A DNA stretch of 10,994 bases from Nitrosopumilales archaeon (GTDB taxonomy: Archaea > Thermoproteota > Nitrososphaeria > Nitrososphaerales > Nitrososphaeraceae), in the NCBI GenBank assembly GCA_009665115.1, contig WJXE01000066.1, positions 1 through 10,994 on the forward strand, given 5' to 3'. A program made the translations under genes and the position numbers. This document shows, piece after piece, positions 1-6,312 of the stretch (positions within the stretch are counted from its first letter, which is position 1; every line of letters starts with the position of its first letter). The notes under the pieces are model-generated. The model saw nothing but the letters and a program-made list of their open reading frames with translations, had not been told where the DNA came from and ran no database searches.

Positions 1-745
1 GGAACAGATGATTAGTGGTAAGAATTCCACGAACTAGGTTTACTGCATGAGGGCTCATACTCACCTTAATAGCCTTCTTGGCAATTAATCCTAATTCCTG
101 TTCGATTTCTCCAGTATGTCTGTGCTTAGCAGGCTTGTATGGCCGTATTACTCCGTAGCGCATTGCATGATGCGTTCCCGAACTTACCTTGGCACCAGCA
201 CCTGACGAGCCTATCTTGCTATCAACTATTATGTGTTCAGTGTCAATAATATTATTTTCTAGGAGCGGCTTTATGGCGAGCAAAGATGTCACCGCCATAC
301 AGCCAGGGCATGAAACCAGCTGTGCTCGTTCAATATCGGGCCTATGAAATTCAGGAACTCCATAGACAGATTTTGCCAGTAGCTCTGGGAAAGGATGCTC
401 CCACCCGTACCACTTGACATAATCCTTAGGATTCTTTAAACGAAAGTCCGCAGAAAGATCGACAATCTTCATACCCCTCTCGTATAATTCTTTCACAATC
501 TCGTTTGATTTGCCATGGGGAACAGATGTAAAAACCATGTCGCAAGAGTTTGCCAGTTTTTCGATATCCATAGGTGAAAAGGTAAGATCAATGAAACCCT
601 TCAAACTCGGATGAACACGGTGTACATACTGGCCGGCTTTTTGTCTGGAAATAACCATACTGATCTCGACTTTGGGGTGTAACACTAGCAGCCTCAACAA
701 TTCTCCGCCAACATATCCGGAGGCACCCACAACACCCACCTTCAA
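1..745 (-). CDS. lysY: [LysW]-aminoadipate/glutamyl-phosphate reductase, LysY/ArgC family (3' end beyond window)
   Basis: NADPH-dependent reductase that converts the LysW-bound acyl phosphate (glutamyl-5-phosphate for arginine, aminoadipyl-6-phosphate for lysine) to the semialdehyde; cytoplasmic. About 248 residues are visible, and the family is about 350, so roughly 100 C-terminal residues lie off the left edge. Seen: N-terminal Rossmann loop GASGYVGGE (residues 7-15), the catalytic cysteine C149 in VSCPGCMAVT, and the substrate-binding stretch SSGAG followed by KHRHTGEIEQEL (about residues 187-220). The only usable start is TTG at 745: the frame has no ATG or GTG before an upstream stop, and the translation begins exactly where family members begin (LKVGVVGASG). 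It has its own promoter (841-896) and a leader of about 75 nt. Everything visible looks intact, unlike argG in the same cluster. Whether it serves arginine, lysine or both cannot be read from the sequence. Confidence 0.93.
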   Translation of the reverse strand, partial: MKVGVVGASGYVGGELLRLLVLHPKVEISMVISRQKAGQYVHRVHPSLKGFIDLTFSPMDIEKLANSCDMVFTSVPHGKSNEIVKELYERGMKIVDLSADFRLKNPKDYVKWYGWEHPFPELLAKSVYGVPEFHRPDIERAQLVSCPGCMAVTSLLAIKPLLENNIIDTEHIIVDSKIGSSGAGAKVSSGTHHAMRYGVIRPYKPAKHRHTGEIEQELGLIAKKAIKVSMSPHAVNLVRGILTTNHLF

Positions 746-840
746 TTTAGAGAGATCTCCTGTATCCTGCAGAGGCCCGATCTTATGAATTTTGTCGTAT
801 AAATAAAGTTCACCTGGTTGAACAGGTTCATAATATTTAA

Positions 841-896
841 TTTATATTTTTTGGTCACAAGTGTTCATTCTAGGCCACTAATGACCAATGTTGGTC
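841..896 (-). promoter_or_regulatory. Promoter and operator-like dyad of lysY
   Basis: On the minus strand this reads, from upstream, a 14-bp dyad with perfect 6-bp arms (GACCAA/TTGGTC around a 2-bp centre, 883-896), a 25-bp spacer, then a BRE/TATA block TGACCAAAAAATATAAA (841-857). Transcription would start about 25 bp further on, near position 820, giving a leader of about 75 nt before the TTG of lysY. The dyad touches the last base of the lysX stop codon, so lysY has a separate transcription unit even though it follows lysX. The block is repeated at 3049-3104 with identical internal spacing, which marks it as a shared control region. The binding factor is not known. Confidence 0.75.
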
Positions 897-1756
897 TACT
901 TCTTAACAACCGCGACACTATAGTCTATTATTGCACTCGCAATATCGGTACTTGAAACGTTAGACGCTCCCCGAAACTCTACAGTATTGTTAATTTCGTG
1001 AACTAACAGCCCTCTTTGTTTATCTTCCATTAAATCTACGCCTAGCACCCCTCCGCCTACGGCCCTTGCAGCGTGCAGCGCGATCTCTTCAAGTTCGTTT
1101 GTGATAGGAGCGTTCTCGGTCTTCCCTCCTCTCGCTACGTTTGTTCTCCACTCATTCTCAGCAGAATAGCGATATACCGCTGCAATGATCTCGTCTCCTA
1201 CTACAATGCATCTTAAGTCACGCGGAGGCCGTTCGACCATTTCTTGTATATAATAAATACGGCCGAGTGGATTATCGTTTTCCTCCCTCATTTCAATTAT
1301 CATATTAGCTACCTCCTCGTCTCGTAATGGATAAACTCCTCTTCCCCACGATCCTACGATCGGTTTCAGAACAACCGGGAATCCTGTCCTATTGATGACT
1401 TCCATCGCAGCTCCGGCACTGTAGGCAAAGTAGGTTTTAGGTGTAGGCACCTTGTGTTTTGCAAGGGTAAGTGAGGTCAGCAATTTATTTCCACAAGTCT
1501 CACCTACTTTGAACTTGTTGATCACAGAAAAGCCCAAAAATTCCATACACGCCGTAAGATACAGGCCTCTAAAATGGCTTATACTTCGTTGCAAGATTAC
1601 ATCGCCTAGGGCAAGTTCTTTTCGTTTGCTATCTGTCGAGATAGTGATGCTTTTTGCGTCCGTCATTCGTGTCTTTATTCCTTTTTTTAAAGCCTTATCG
1701 TAAATAGATTTTTCTTCGAAGCGCACTTTGTCATAAACGACGCAAAGTTCTACCAT
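896..1756 (-). CDS. lysX: LysW ligase of the ATP-grasp RimK type (LysX/ArgX)
   Basis: ATP-dependent ligase that joins the alpha-amino group of glutamate (arginine route) or 2-aminoadipate (lysine route) to the C-terminal residue of the carrier LysW. The 286 residues match the family's usual length of about 280. ATP-grasp signatures are complete: lysine K131 in VVLKPIVGSWGRGV with its glycine-rich loop (135-140), the RTNVARGGK strand (204-212), and the metal-binding acidic/Asn set D241, E254 and N256 in GVDLM and HEINNTVEF. The ATG abuts the lysW stop with no gap (TAGATG), so the two are probably translationally coupled. Substrate choice between Glu and aminoadipate is not decidable by eye; the argG neighbour argues for arginine at least. 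The gene looks fully functional, which contrasts with the altered C-terminus of its partner LysW. Confidence 0.93.
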   Translation of the reverse strand: MVELCVVYDKVRFEEKSIYDKALKKGIKTRMTDAKSITISTDSKRKELALGDVILQRSISHFRGLYLTACMEFLGFSVINKFKVGETCGNKLLTSLTLAKHKVPTPKTYFAYSAGAAMEVINRTGFPVVLKPIVGSWGRGVYPLRDEEVANMIIEMREENDNPLGRIYYIQEMVERPPRDLRCIVVGDEIIAAVYRYSAENEWRTNVARGGKTENAPITNELEEIALHAARAVGGGVLGVDLMEDKQRGLLVHEINNTVEFRGASNVSSTDIASAIIDYSVAVVKK

Positions 1757-1930
1757 CTATTGCCCCCAATCTTCACCCACACTTTCGGCCGGTTTCAGAT
1801 CTACCATATTCTGAGCCTTCGAAGCGATCTCAAAATCAGCACCACAGTCAGGACAAGTCACAATTTCTCCTACTAGTGCATCATCAGGAATATTTATGTC
1901 TGCACCACAGTCTTGGCATTCTTTCTTCAA
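1757..1930 (-). CDS. lysW: Amino-group carrier protein LysW, with atypical C-terminal Gln
   Basis: Small acidic zinc-binding carrier that holds the amino group of glutamate or aminoadipate on its C-terminal residue while LysX, LysZ, LysY, LysJ and LysK act on the substrate. The 57 residues include two CxxCG-type knuckles, CQDCG (5-9) and CPDCG (26-30), and a C-terminal acidic tail ending SVGEDWGQ. The family tail is EDWGE, and the last Glu is the attachment residue; here its codon is CAA (1762-1760), Gln. The start is TTG at 1930, overlapping the argG TGA by 4 nt (TTGA); the preceding in-frame codon is a stop, so no earlier start exists. The gene sits between argG and lysX in one operon. Identification is sure; function with this terminus is uncertain. 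Confidence 0.92.
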   Translation of the reverse strand: MKKECQDCGADINIPDDALVGEIVTCPDCGADFEIASKAQNMVDLKPAESVGEDWGQ

Positions 1931-3017
1931 CTACCTGCTCCGCCTCCATTTTTGTTGTCCTCGGACCGCTGCCTCCTGTCTATCATATTTGCAACTGTTG
2001 ACTGTAGACCCCAAAGCTCCACAAATCCCTTTGCTAAACTTTGATCAAAAGTCGATCCAGCTGTGTACGTTGCTAGTTCATTTCTATAGAGAGAATGTTG
2101 CGACTCTCTTCCAACTACACGAAGCGATCCTCTCTGCATTTTTAATTTTACCTTTCCGCTAACCTTTTTTTGGGTTGCATCTATAAACTTATCCAAATGT
2201 GATCGCAGCGGATCCTTCCATAAACCCGAATAGACTAACCAGCTCCACTGCTCATCAACAACACGTTTGAAACGGAGTTCATGACTAGTCAAAACCATCT
2301 TCTCCAAATCTTTGTGAGCCTCGACGATTACGACGGCGGCTGGAGCTTCATAGATCTCCCTGGATTTTATTCCCACCATCCTGTCTTCAATGTGATCCAT
2401 AATACCGACTCCCAAGGATCCTGCTTTATCATTAACGTAACCTATCAAGTTGATAATCTTCATGCGTTGGCCGTCTGCTGCAACAGGAATACCGTTTTCG
2501 AATTCTAATTCTAAATAATCTGCATTCTCATTGTCAAATTTTACGAATTGAAATGCATCCGTTGGCGGTTCGGAGTTAGCATCCTCAACCATTCCTCCTT
2601 CGATCGCCCTGCCCCAGATATTAAGGTGACATCAAACCTAATCTGATCGTTGCCTTTCCCCGTGCAGCCATGAGCAACGGCAGTGGCTCCATGGTGGTGC
2701 GCCTCTTCAACCAGCTTAGCTGAGATGAGTGGCCGCGCAAGTGCGGTTGCCAATGGGTATTTGTCTTCGTATAGTCCATTTGATTTAATGCTGGGAATTA
2801 CGTAGTTCTCGGCAAACTCTTCCTTCCCATCTACGAAAATGTGTTTTATTGCTCCAATAGCTAAGGCTTTTTTTTCGATCGCCTTAAAATCTTCATTTTG
2901 TCCGCAGTCGACTGTTAGACTTATGACATCAAACTTATGTAGTGTTTGCAAGTATCTTATGCATACCGAAGTATCTAAACCGCCAGAATAAGCTAGGACA
3001 ACTTTCTCGTTAGCCAT
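1927..3017 (-). pseudogene. argG: Argininosuccinate synthase, broken by internal deletion and frameshift
   Basis: ArgG condenses citrulline and aspartate with ATP to argininosuccinate. The gene is present in two frames. The N-terminal part (from 3017) has the ATP pyrophosphatase loop AYSGGLDTS (9-17) and HGCTGKGNDQIRFDVT (116-131). Immediately after this (about position 2625) homology resumes in another frame as NIWGRAIEGGMVEDAN, and continues to the C-terminus at 1927 with SREIYEAPAAVV and TFDQSLAKGFVELWGL. Family members have about 48 residues between these points, including the REW and YS-D segments; here they are absent. About 362 residues are recoverable, against about 400 normally. An ORF continues in the first frame to 2541 as nonsense. 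A second ORF can start at the ATG at 2592. Because sequence is missing, simple ribosomal frameshifting would not restore the enzyme. It is first in the operon with lysW and lysX. A complete copy elsewhere, or an assembly error, are the alternatives. Confidence 0.88.
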
Positions 3018-3048
3018 CTATTACGCGCTTCGAGCGCCCAACGCTACA

Positions 3049-3104
3049 TTTATATTTTTTGGTCATGACTGACCTGATTAGTGATCTATTGACCAATGTC
3101 GGTC
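3049..3104 (-). promoter_or_regulatory. Promoter and operator-like dyad of argG-lysW-lysX, overlapping the divergent gene's start
   Basis: The TATA block TGACCAAAAAATATAAA (minus strand, 3049-3065) matches the lysY promoter at all 17 positions. The dyad GACCAATGTCGGTC (3091-3104) matches the lysY dyad at 13 of 14 positions, and both lie 42 bp apart in the two promoters. The intervening 25 bp are not conserved. Predicted transcription start is near 3025, about 10 nt before the argG ATG. On the plus strand the dyad covers the ATG (3096) of the ACT-domain gene, whose own promoter must overlap this region; the AT-rich block TTTATATTTTTT could also serve it. A palindrome GTCATGAC (3062-3069) lies beside the TATA block. 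Confidence 0.75.
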
Positions 3105-3797
3105 AACGGAAAGTCGATAACTCATGCAGTAAAAGAGGTCATTAATAATGACCTTTCTTTTCAAGACTCTCTAGAACGGGGTTACTGCAATATTAGTGCA
3201 GTGGCAAGGATAATCAGACCACAAGTAAACAGACTTCTAGGCAGAAATATTAGGATCGAAAGTATTATCACCGCTCTTAAACGTTCACGGAAGCTCTATG
3301 ATATTCCCGTACGACCCATGTTGACTATCCTAGCAAACAGTACTATCAGCGTGAAAACTGACGTCGCAAAGATAAGTACTGGAAAGAGCAAGAGAAGTAT
3401 CGAGAAGGTCGCAAAGGCCCTTACCCAATACAGTGACAATTTTATCAGTGTTTCAGAGAGTATATTATCAATAACCATGGTATTTGACGACACCTTACTC
3501 CATGAAGTAAAGGGAATTTTCGCGAATTATAACATATTAGAGGTTGAGGATGATTTGGCTGCAATTATTGTTAATAGCCCAGAACAAATTATTAAGACGC
3601 CGGGTTGCGCAATTGCTTTTTACAATCAGCTTGCTCGAAGACATATTAATATTGAAGATACAGTTAGTTGCTATACCGATACCATTATACTAGTAAAGAT
3701 GACAGATGTTGGAAAAGCATTTAACGCCCTAACAGAACTCATCTCCAGTTCTCGCAAATTTCCAAAAACAGACAATAAAATTTTAAAAAGACACTAA
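3096..3797 (+). CDS. ACT-domain protein with N-terminal helical domain, candidate amino-acid-responsive regulator
   Basis: The 233 residues have a helical N-terminal part (about 1-70) with the stretch SLERGYCNISAVARIIRP, resembling a group of archaeal proteins of unknown function, and two sections compatible with ACT-like folds: about 78-150 (ISVKTDVAKI to SITMVFDD) and about 155-220 (LAAIIVNSPEQIIKTPGCAI to MTDVGKAFNALTELI). ACT domains typically bind amino acids and control enzymes or transcription. The ATG at 3096 is the only sensible start, since the next in-frame start codon falls inside the conserved helical part. Transcription diverges from argG, and the start codon lies inside the operator-like dyad shared with the lysY promoter. 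This makes it a candidate sensor or regulator of arginine/lysine synthesis, by inference. A canonical helix-turn-helix is not obvious by eye, so direct DNA binding is unproven. Confidence 0.82.
   Translation: MSVNGKSITHAVKEVINNDLSFQDSLERGYCNISAVARIIRPQVNRLLGRNIRIESIITALKRSRKLYDIPVRPMLTILANSTISVKTDVAKISTGKSKRSIEKVAKALTQYSDNFISVSESILSITMVFDDTLLHEVKGIFANYNILEVEDDLAAIIVNSPEQIIKTPGCAIAFYNQLARRHINIEDTVSCYTDTIILVKMTDVGKAFNALTELISSSRKFPKTDNKILKRH
3136..3154. repeat. Perfect 19-bp palindrome with GGTCA/TGACC arms
   Basis: AGGTCATTA, one central A, then TAATGACCT: arms of 9 bp with no mismatch. It lies in the first codons of the ACT-domain gene, about 32 bp beyond the operator-like dyad, and its outer GGTCA/TGACC half-sites resemble those in the two shared promoters. 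It may be a second regulator site or simply part of the coding sequence. Confidence 0.5.
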
Positions 3798-3830
3798 AAT
3801 TTTTTATTCGACAGAAGGGTTGACGAGTCT

Positions 3831-4742
3831 ATGTACAGACGCTATACCTTGGATGAAGTAAAACGTAAAATTATCGACGCTTTACAAGACAATAGTATCG
3901 GTTTATCCGGCGTCGAGCTTGCGTCAGCAACGGGCATTAATAGGATGACAATTACCAAGTACCTAAATATATTAGCGACGATGAGATTAATCAAGAAAAA
4001 GAAGGTAGGTTCTGTAAATGTGTGGTTTGTAGAACCGGGGACGGCAGATTATGAATTCCCGGTGAATTATCTTGAAGTCCAACAAAAATTTATGGATGCT
4101 ATAGTGATCGGTGACGGGGATCAGGCTCGAAACATCTTGATAAGTGTGATTAATTCAAACATCGAATTACTAAGACTATTAACAGATATCATAGCTCCTA
4201 CTGTAAACACTGTCAACGAGTTATACAATAGGGGTCGTCTGGGAAAGACAGAACGAATTTATCTATTAAATTTGATACTAGAATTAATTGATTTATTGAA
4301 GTTTACCATCCAGTCGGACAGCAGAAAACGTGGCGCTTATTCCTTTTTCGTGGCGGCATCTGAAGACCGGATCTATCACGCAAAAATTGGAGCACTTGCA
4401 TTGCAGATTTTGGGATTCAGAACATCGTACATCGGAAATGTTGAACAGCACATCGATCCTTTTTTTGATATTGATTTCCAACGCTACATAATGAAGCTAT
4501 GGGATAAGAAGAAAGGTCTATTGATAATATGCATTTACTCCTCCGAAGAAGGCTCATTGCGTTTTTTGTATGCAGCTACTAGAGCAATGAAGGCGAAGCT
4601 AAAAGCAGAGGTTAGGATAGTAATATTTACAACACCGGAGCTTCGAAATACAATCGAATCTTTAGGTACCGACTACATCGCCAATGATCTGAACTCTCTT
4701 ATTGAGTGGGTCGAAAGAGAATATCATCGGCTGAAACTATAG
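3831..4742 (+). CDS. Winged-HTH regulator with cobalamin-domain-like C-terminal sensor lacking the B12 histidine
   Basis: The 303 residues begin with a winged helix-turn-helix (about 7-68; recognition region GINRMTITKYLNILATMRLI). A helical segment at about 85-160 (AIVIGDGDQARNIL to APTVNTVNELYNRGRL) resembles the cap of methyl-cobalamin-binding modules, and a Rossmann-like segment (about 168-300) ends in SLGTDYIANDLNSLIEWV. This order is like CarH/MerR-type B12 photoreceptor-regulators. The cobalamin motif DxHxxG is not intact: the corresponding stretch reads SEDRIYHAKIG (177-187), with H183 at the wrong spacing, and the cap's usual EH is ER (141-142). I infer a fold derived from a B12 sensor that now senses something else. 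It starts 33 nt after the ACT-domain gene on the same strand, probably in one transcription unit. Its target is unknown. Confidence 0.75.
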   Translation: MYRRYTLDEVKRKIIDALQDNSIGLSGVELASATGINRMTITKYLNILATMRLIKKKKVGSVNVWFVEPGTADYEFPVNYLEVQQKFMDAIVIGDGDQARNILISVINSNIELLRLLTDIIAPTVNTVNELYNRGRLGKTERIYLLNLILELIDLLKFTIQSDSRKRGAYSFFVAASEDRIYHAKIGALALQILGFRTSYIGNVEQHIDPFFDIDFQRYIMKLWDKKKGLLIICIYSSEEGSLRFLYAATRAMKAKLKAEVRIVIFTTPELRNTIESLGTDYIANDLNSLIEWVEREYHRLKL

Positions 4743-5114
4743 AGTCCAGTCGGCTATCTTGGAAAAGCGCATAATAGTGGGGAGAGCAGTTAGGGCTAAT
4801 AGACCTGCTAGCATTGCCGTCAGCGACGCTGAAATGAAGAATTGCTATCGCCACGGGGTCGAAACCAGGCCTGTCGCAAAACTTTTTTTAGATATTGCTA
4901 CCTACCAATAAACGCGCCGAAGTGCAAATATCGTAATAATGCTGTTGCCATATTGGCAATAGTTAGTACATGAGCGTAGAAAATAGGGCCCTTACATCTA
5001 GGAAATACGGGCGGCAGTTCGTAGCGTTGGGATGCCCCGGGACGACGGGTGCTTGTATGATAGTCTAGATGCTTTCCTCGGTATGCGGATATGTCTGTAC
5101 TCTCAATTGTCGCC
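4737..5114 (-). pseudogene. Possible decayed small membrane-protein gene; otherwise empty intergenic stretch
   Basis: There is no intact gene between 4743 and 5102. On the minus strand an open frame from about 5114 to 4898 reads protein-like (RYELPPVFPRC, then a hydrophobic run PIFYAHVLTIANMATALL), but it has no ATG, GTG or TTG start. After a stop, a second hydrophobic stretch FFISASLTAMLAGLLALTAL runs in another frame to a stop at 4737, just inside the end of the convergent regulator gene. These could be remains of one membrane protein with several indels, or chance open frames. I do not recognise a family. Confidence 0.22.
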
Positions 5115-5270
5115 GATTAGACACAGATTTTCGATCTTGTCATAAATTGCATTTATCTGCGACTGGATTTCCAACTTTTCGACTTCGGTATTTACAGCAT
5201 CTTTCTTTTCGTACAACTCTCTAATTTGTTTATGCAAGCTGTATTTGATTACCCCAATCGACGGATTCAT
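5103..5270 (-). CDS. Small coiled-coil protein, 55 residues
   Basis: Starts at ATG 5270, with a strong Shine-Dalgarno GAGGAG six to seven bases upstream, rare among the genes in this window. The product begins MNPSIGVIKYSLHKQIRELY and is then almost wholly charged and helical (EKKDAVNTEVEKLE), ending IENLCLIGDN. Heptad-like spacing of I, L, V and Y suggests a short coiled coil. No signal peptide or catalytic motif. It is likely a real small cytoplasmic protein: the start, ribosome-binding site and codon pattern all fit. Function unknown. Its upstream region contains an inverted repeat (5308-5336). Confidence 0.65.
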   Translation of the reverse strand: MNPSIGVIKYSLHKQIRELYEKKDAVNTEVEKLEIQSQINAIYDKIENLCLIGDN

Positions 5271-5307
5271 GTCTCCTCAGATGATAATAAAAATTAGATA
5301 GCATTAA

Positions 5308-5336
5308 TTGTCAAATAATTTTGCCTCGTTTGACAA
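5308..5336. repeat. Inverted repeat between two minus-strand small genes
   Basis: TTGTCAAA (5308-5315) and TTTGACAA (5329-5336), perfect 8-bp arms with a 13-bp AT-rich loop. It lies just after the stop of the gene ending at 5345 and about 40 bp before the start of the gene ending at 5103. It could be a regulator site for the latter or a hairpin at the end of the former. Confidence 0.45.
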
Positions 5337-5344
5337 ATTTCAAG

Positions 5345-5536
5345 CTAATAAAATAATATGCAATATGCTCCTGTGTCATCTAATGCTATACTCACACATC
5401 CGTCAACCAAATAGAAAAAACCCAGTGGTGCATGATTTGAGCCTTGCGTATCATAACTATGACCGTACTCTCCTCCGTAGATAAAGAATAGCCCAGCTAG
5501 CATTACGAGACTAGCGATCAAATGAAAATGGCGCAA
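5345..5536 (-). CDS. Putative small membrane protein, 63 residues
   Basis: Start TTG at 5536 is the only one available, as a TAG lies two codons upstream. An N-terminal hydrophobic helix (about residues 6-22, LIASLVMLAGLFFIYGG) is followed by a polar hinge (EYGHSYDTQGSNHAPLG) and a second hydrophobic stretch (FFYLVDGCVSIA and AYCILFY), interrupted by LDDTG. This looks like a two-helix membrane protein. I do not recognise the family. The codon pattern and the sensible hydrophobic plan favour a real gene, but the length is short and the TTG start is a weakness. Confidence 0.45.
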   Translation of the reverse strand: MRHFHLIASLVMLAGLFFIYGGEYGHSYDTQGSNHAPLGFFYLVDGCVSIALDDTGAYCILFY

Positions 5537-5570
5537 ATACTAATACCAATAATAATAATATTTTTGATCA

Positions 5571-5591
5571 ATTTGTTATCTATTTGTTATC
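5571..5591. repeat. Tandem direct repeat ATTTGTTATC with 11-bp period
   Basis: ATTTGTTATC occurs at 5571-5580 and again at 5582-5591 in the spacer between the divergent small membrane-protein gene and the receiver-domain gene. One-turn spacing would place two protein-binding sites on the same DNA face. No ligand is known. Confidence 0.4.
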
Positions 5592-5719
5592 ACTTGACTG
5601 ATATACGAGCTTGGAAATTCACTTGTTTATTGAATACAATTTTTTCAAATCAAACAATAATTCTGGTAGATGACATGGTAATGTGTTTACTTGACTAAAG
5701 CACCAAATGACGGGAAAAA

Positions 5720-6280
5720 ATGAAAATATTGATCGCAGAGGACGATAGGGATATTGTATTATTGTATAAACACACGATTGAGAAGAGACATCATGAGGTC
5801 ATAACTAGCGAAGATGGGGAAGAATGTCTAACTATTTATCACGAAGAATTCCAGCGCGCTAGATTTGGAAAGCGGTACAGCGCAAACAAGACGCCTCCGT
5901 TTGATGCTGTTGTCCTTGACCATAAAATGCCGAAGATTAACGGAATGGAAGTTGCAAAAGAAATCCTAGCAATAAATCCACACCAAAGAGTCATCTTCGT
6001 TTCTGCATTTGTCAAAGAGACTCTTATCGATTCAATAAAGAATCTAATGCAGGTGGTAGAGGTTATACAAAAACCATTTAATCTGACTACTCTAGTTGAT
6101 ACTATCGAAGATAAAGAGATCTATTCAGAACTACAGAACCTCAATGTCGATATTGTTGTAGTTAAAGCTCTTAAACCTACCCACGAGCAGATAAAAGATC
6201 TGTTAGATCGGCTAAGTAGAGTTCGGGACATGCAAGAATTCGTGACATCCGAAGAGGTAACTAGGCGCACGAATAGCTAA
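5720..6280 (+). CDS. Response-regulator receiver (CheY-like) protein with C-terminal extension
   Basis: Receiver domain (about 1-125) with all key residues: acidic pocket E7, D8 and D9, phospho-acceptor D67 in FDAVVLDHKMP, S95 in FVSAF, and K118 in IQKPF. Between the second and third strands there is an enlarged charged loop (about 43-60). The remaining 60 residues (125-186) form a helical tail (TIEDKEIYSELQNL to VVVKALKPTHEQIKDLLDRLSRV) without a recognisable DNA-binding or enzymatic domain. It may act by protein-protein contact. No histidine kinase is present in the window, so it is an orphan here. Start ATG 5720 gives the canonical MKILIAEDD opening. An HtrA protease gene follows 80 nt downstream; a functional link is not shown. 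Confidence 0.88.
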   Translation: MKILIAEDDRDIVLLYKHTIEKRHHEVITSEDGEECLTIYHEEFQRARFGKRYSANKTPPFDAVVLDHKMPKINGMEVAKEILAINPHQRVIFVSAFVKETLIDSIKNLMQVVEVIQKPFNLTTLVDTIEDKEIYSELQNLNVDIVVVKALKPTHEQIKDLLDRLSRVRDMQEFVTSEEVTRRTNS

Positions 6281-6312
6281 AATGATATTAGTAGCCGTTG
6301 GATCATGCGTGG

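Noticed and set aside
746..831. 29-codon ORF in the lysY leader, ending in TTGA overlap with the lysY start
   Set aside because: Its ATG (831) is only about 10-15 bp from the TATA box, upstream of the expected transcription start, so it is probably not in the mRNA. The overlap may be chance.
1452..1703. 83-codon ORF on the plus strand
   Set aside because: Antisense to lysX, whose ATP-grasp motifs are complete; the ORF has no protein-like pattern.
1896..2508. Two plus-strand ORFs (1896-2162 and 2281-2508)
   Set aside because: Both lie opposite the argG C-terminal part and are shadows of it.
4846..4870. T-loop-like GGGGTCGAAACC suggesting a tRNA
   Set aside because: No matching acceptor, D or anticodon stems could be found around it.
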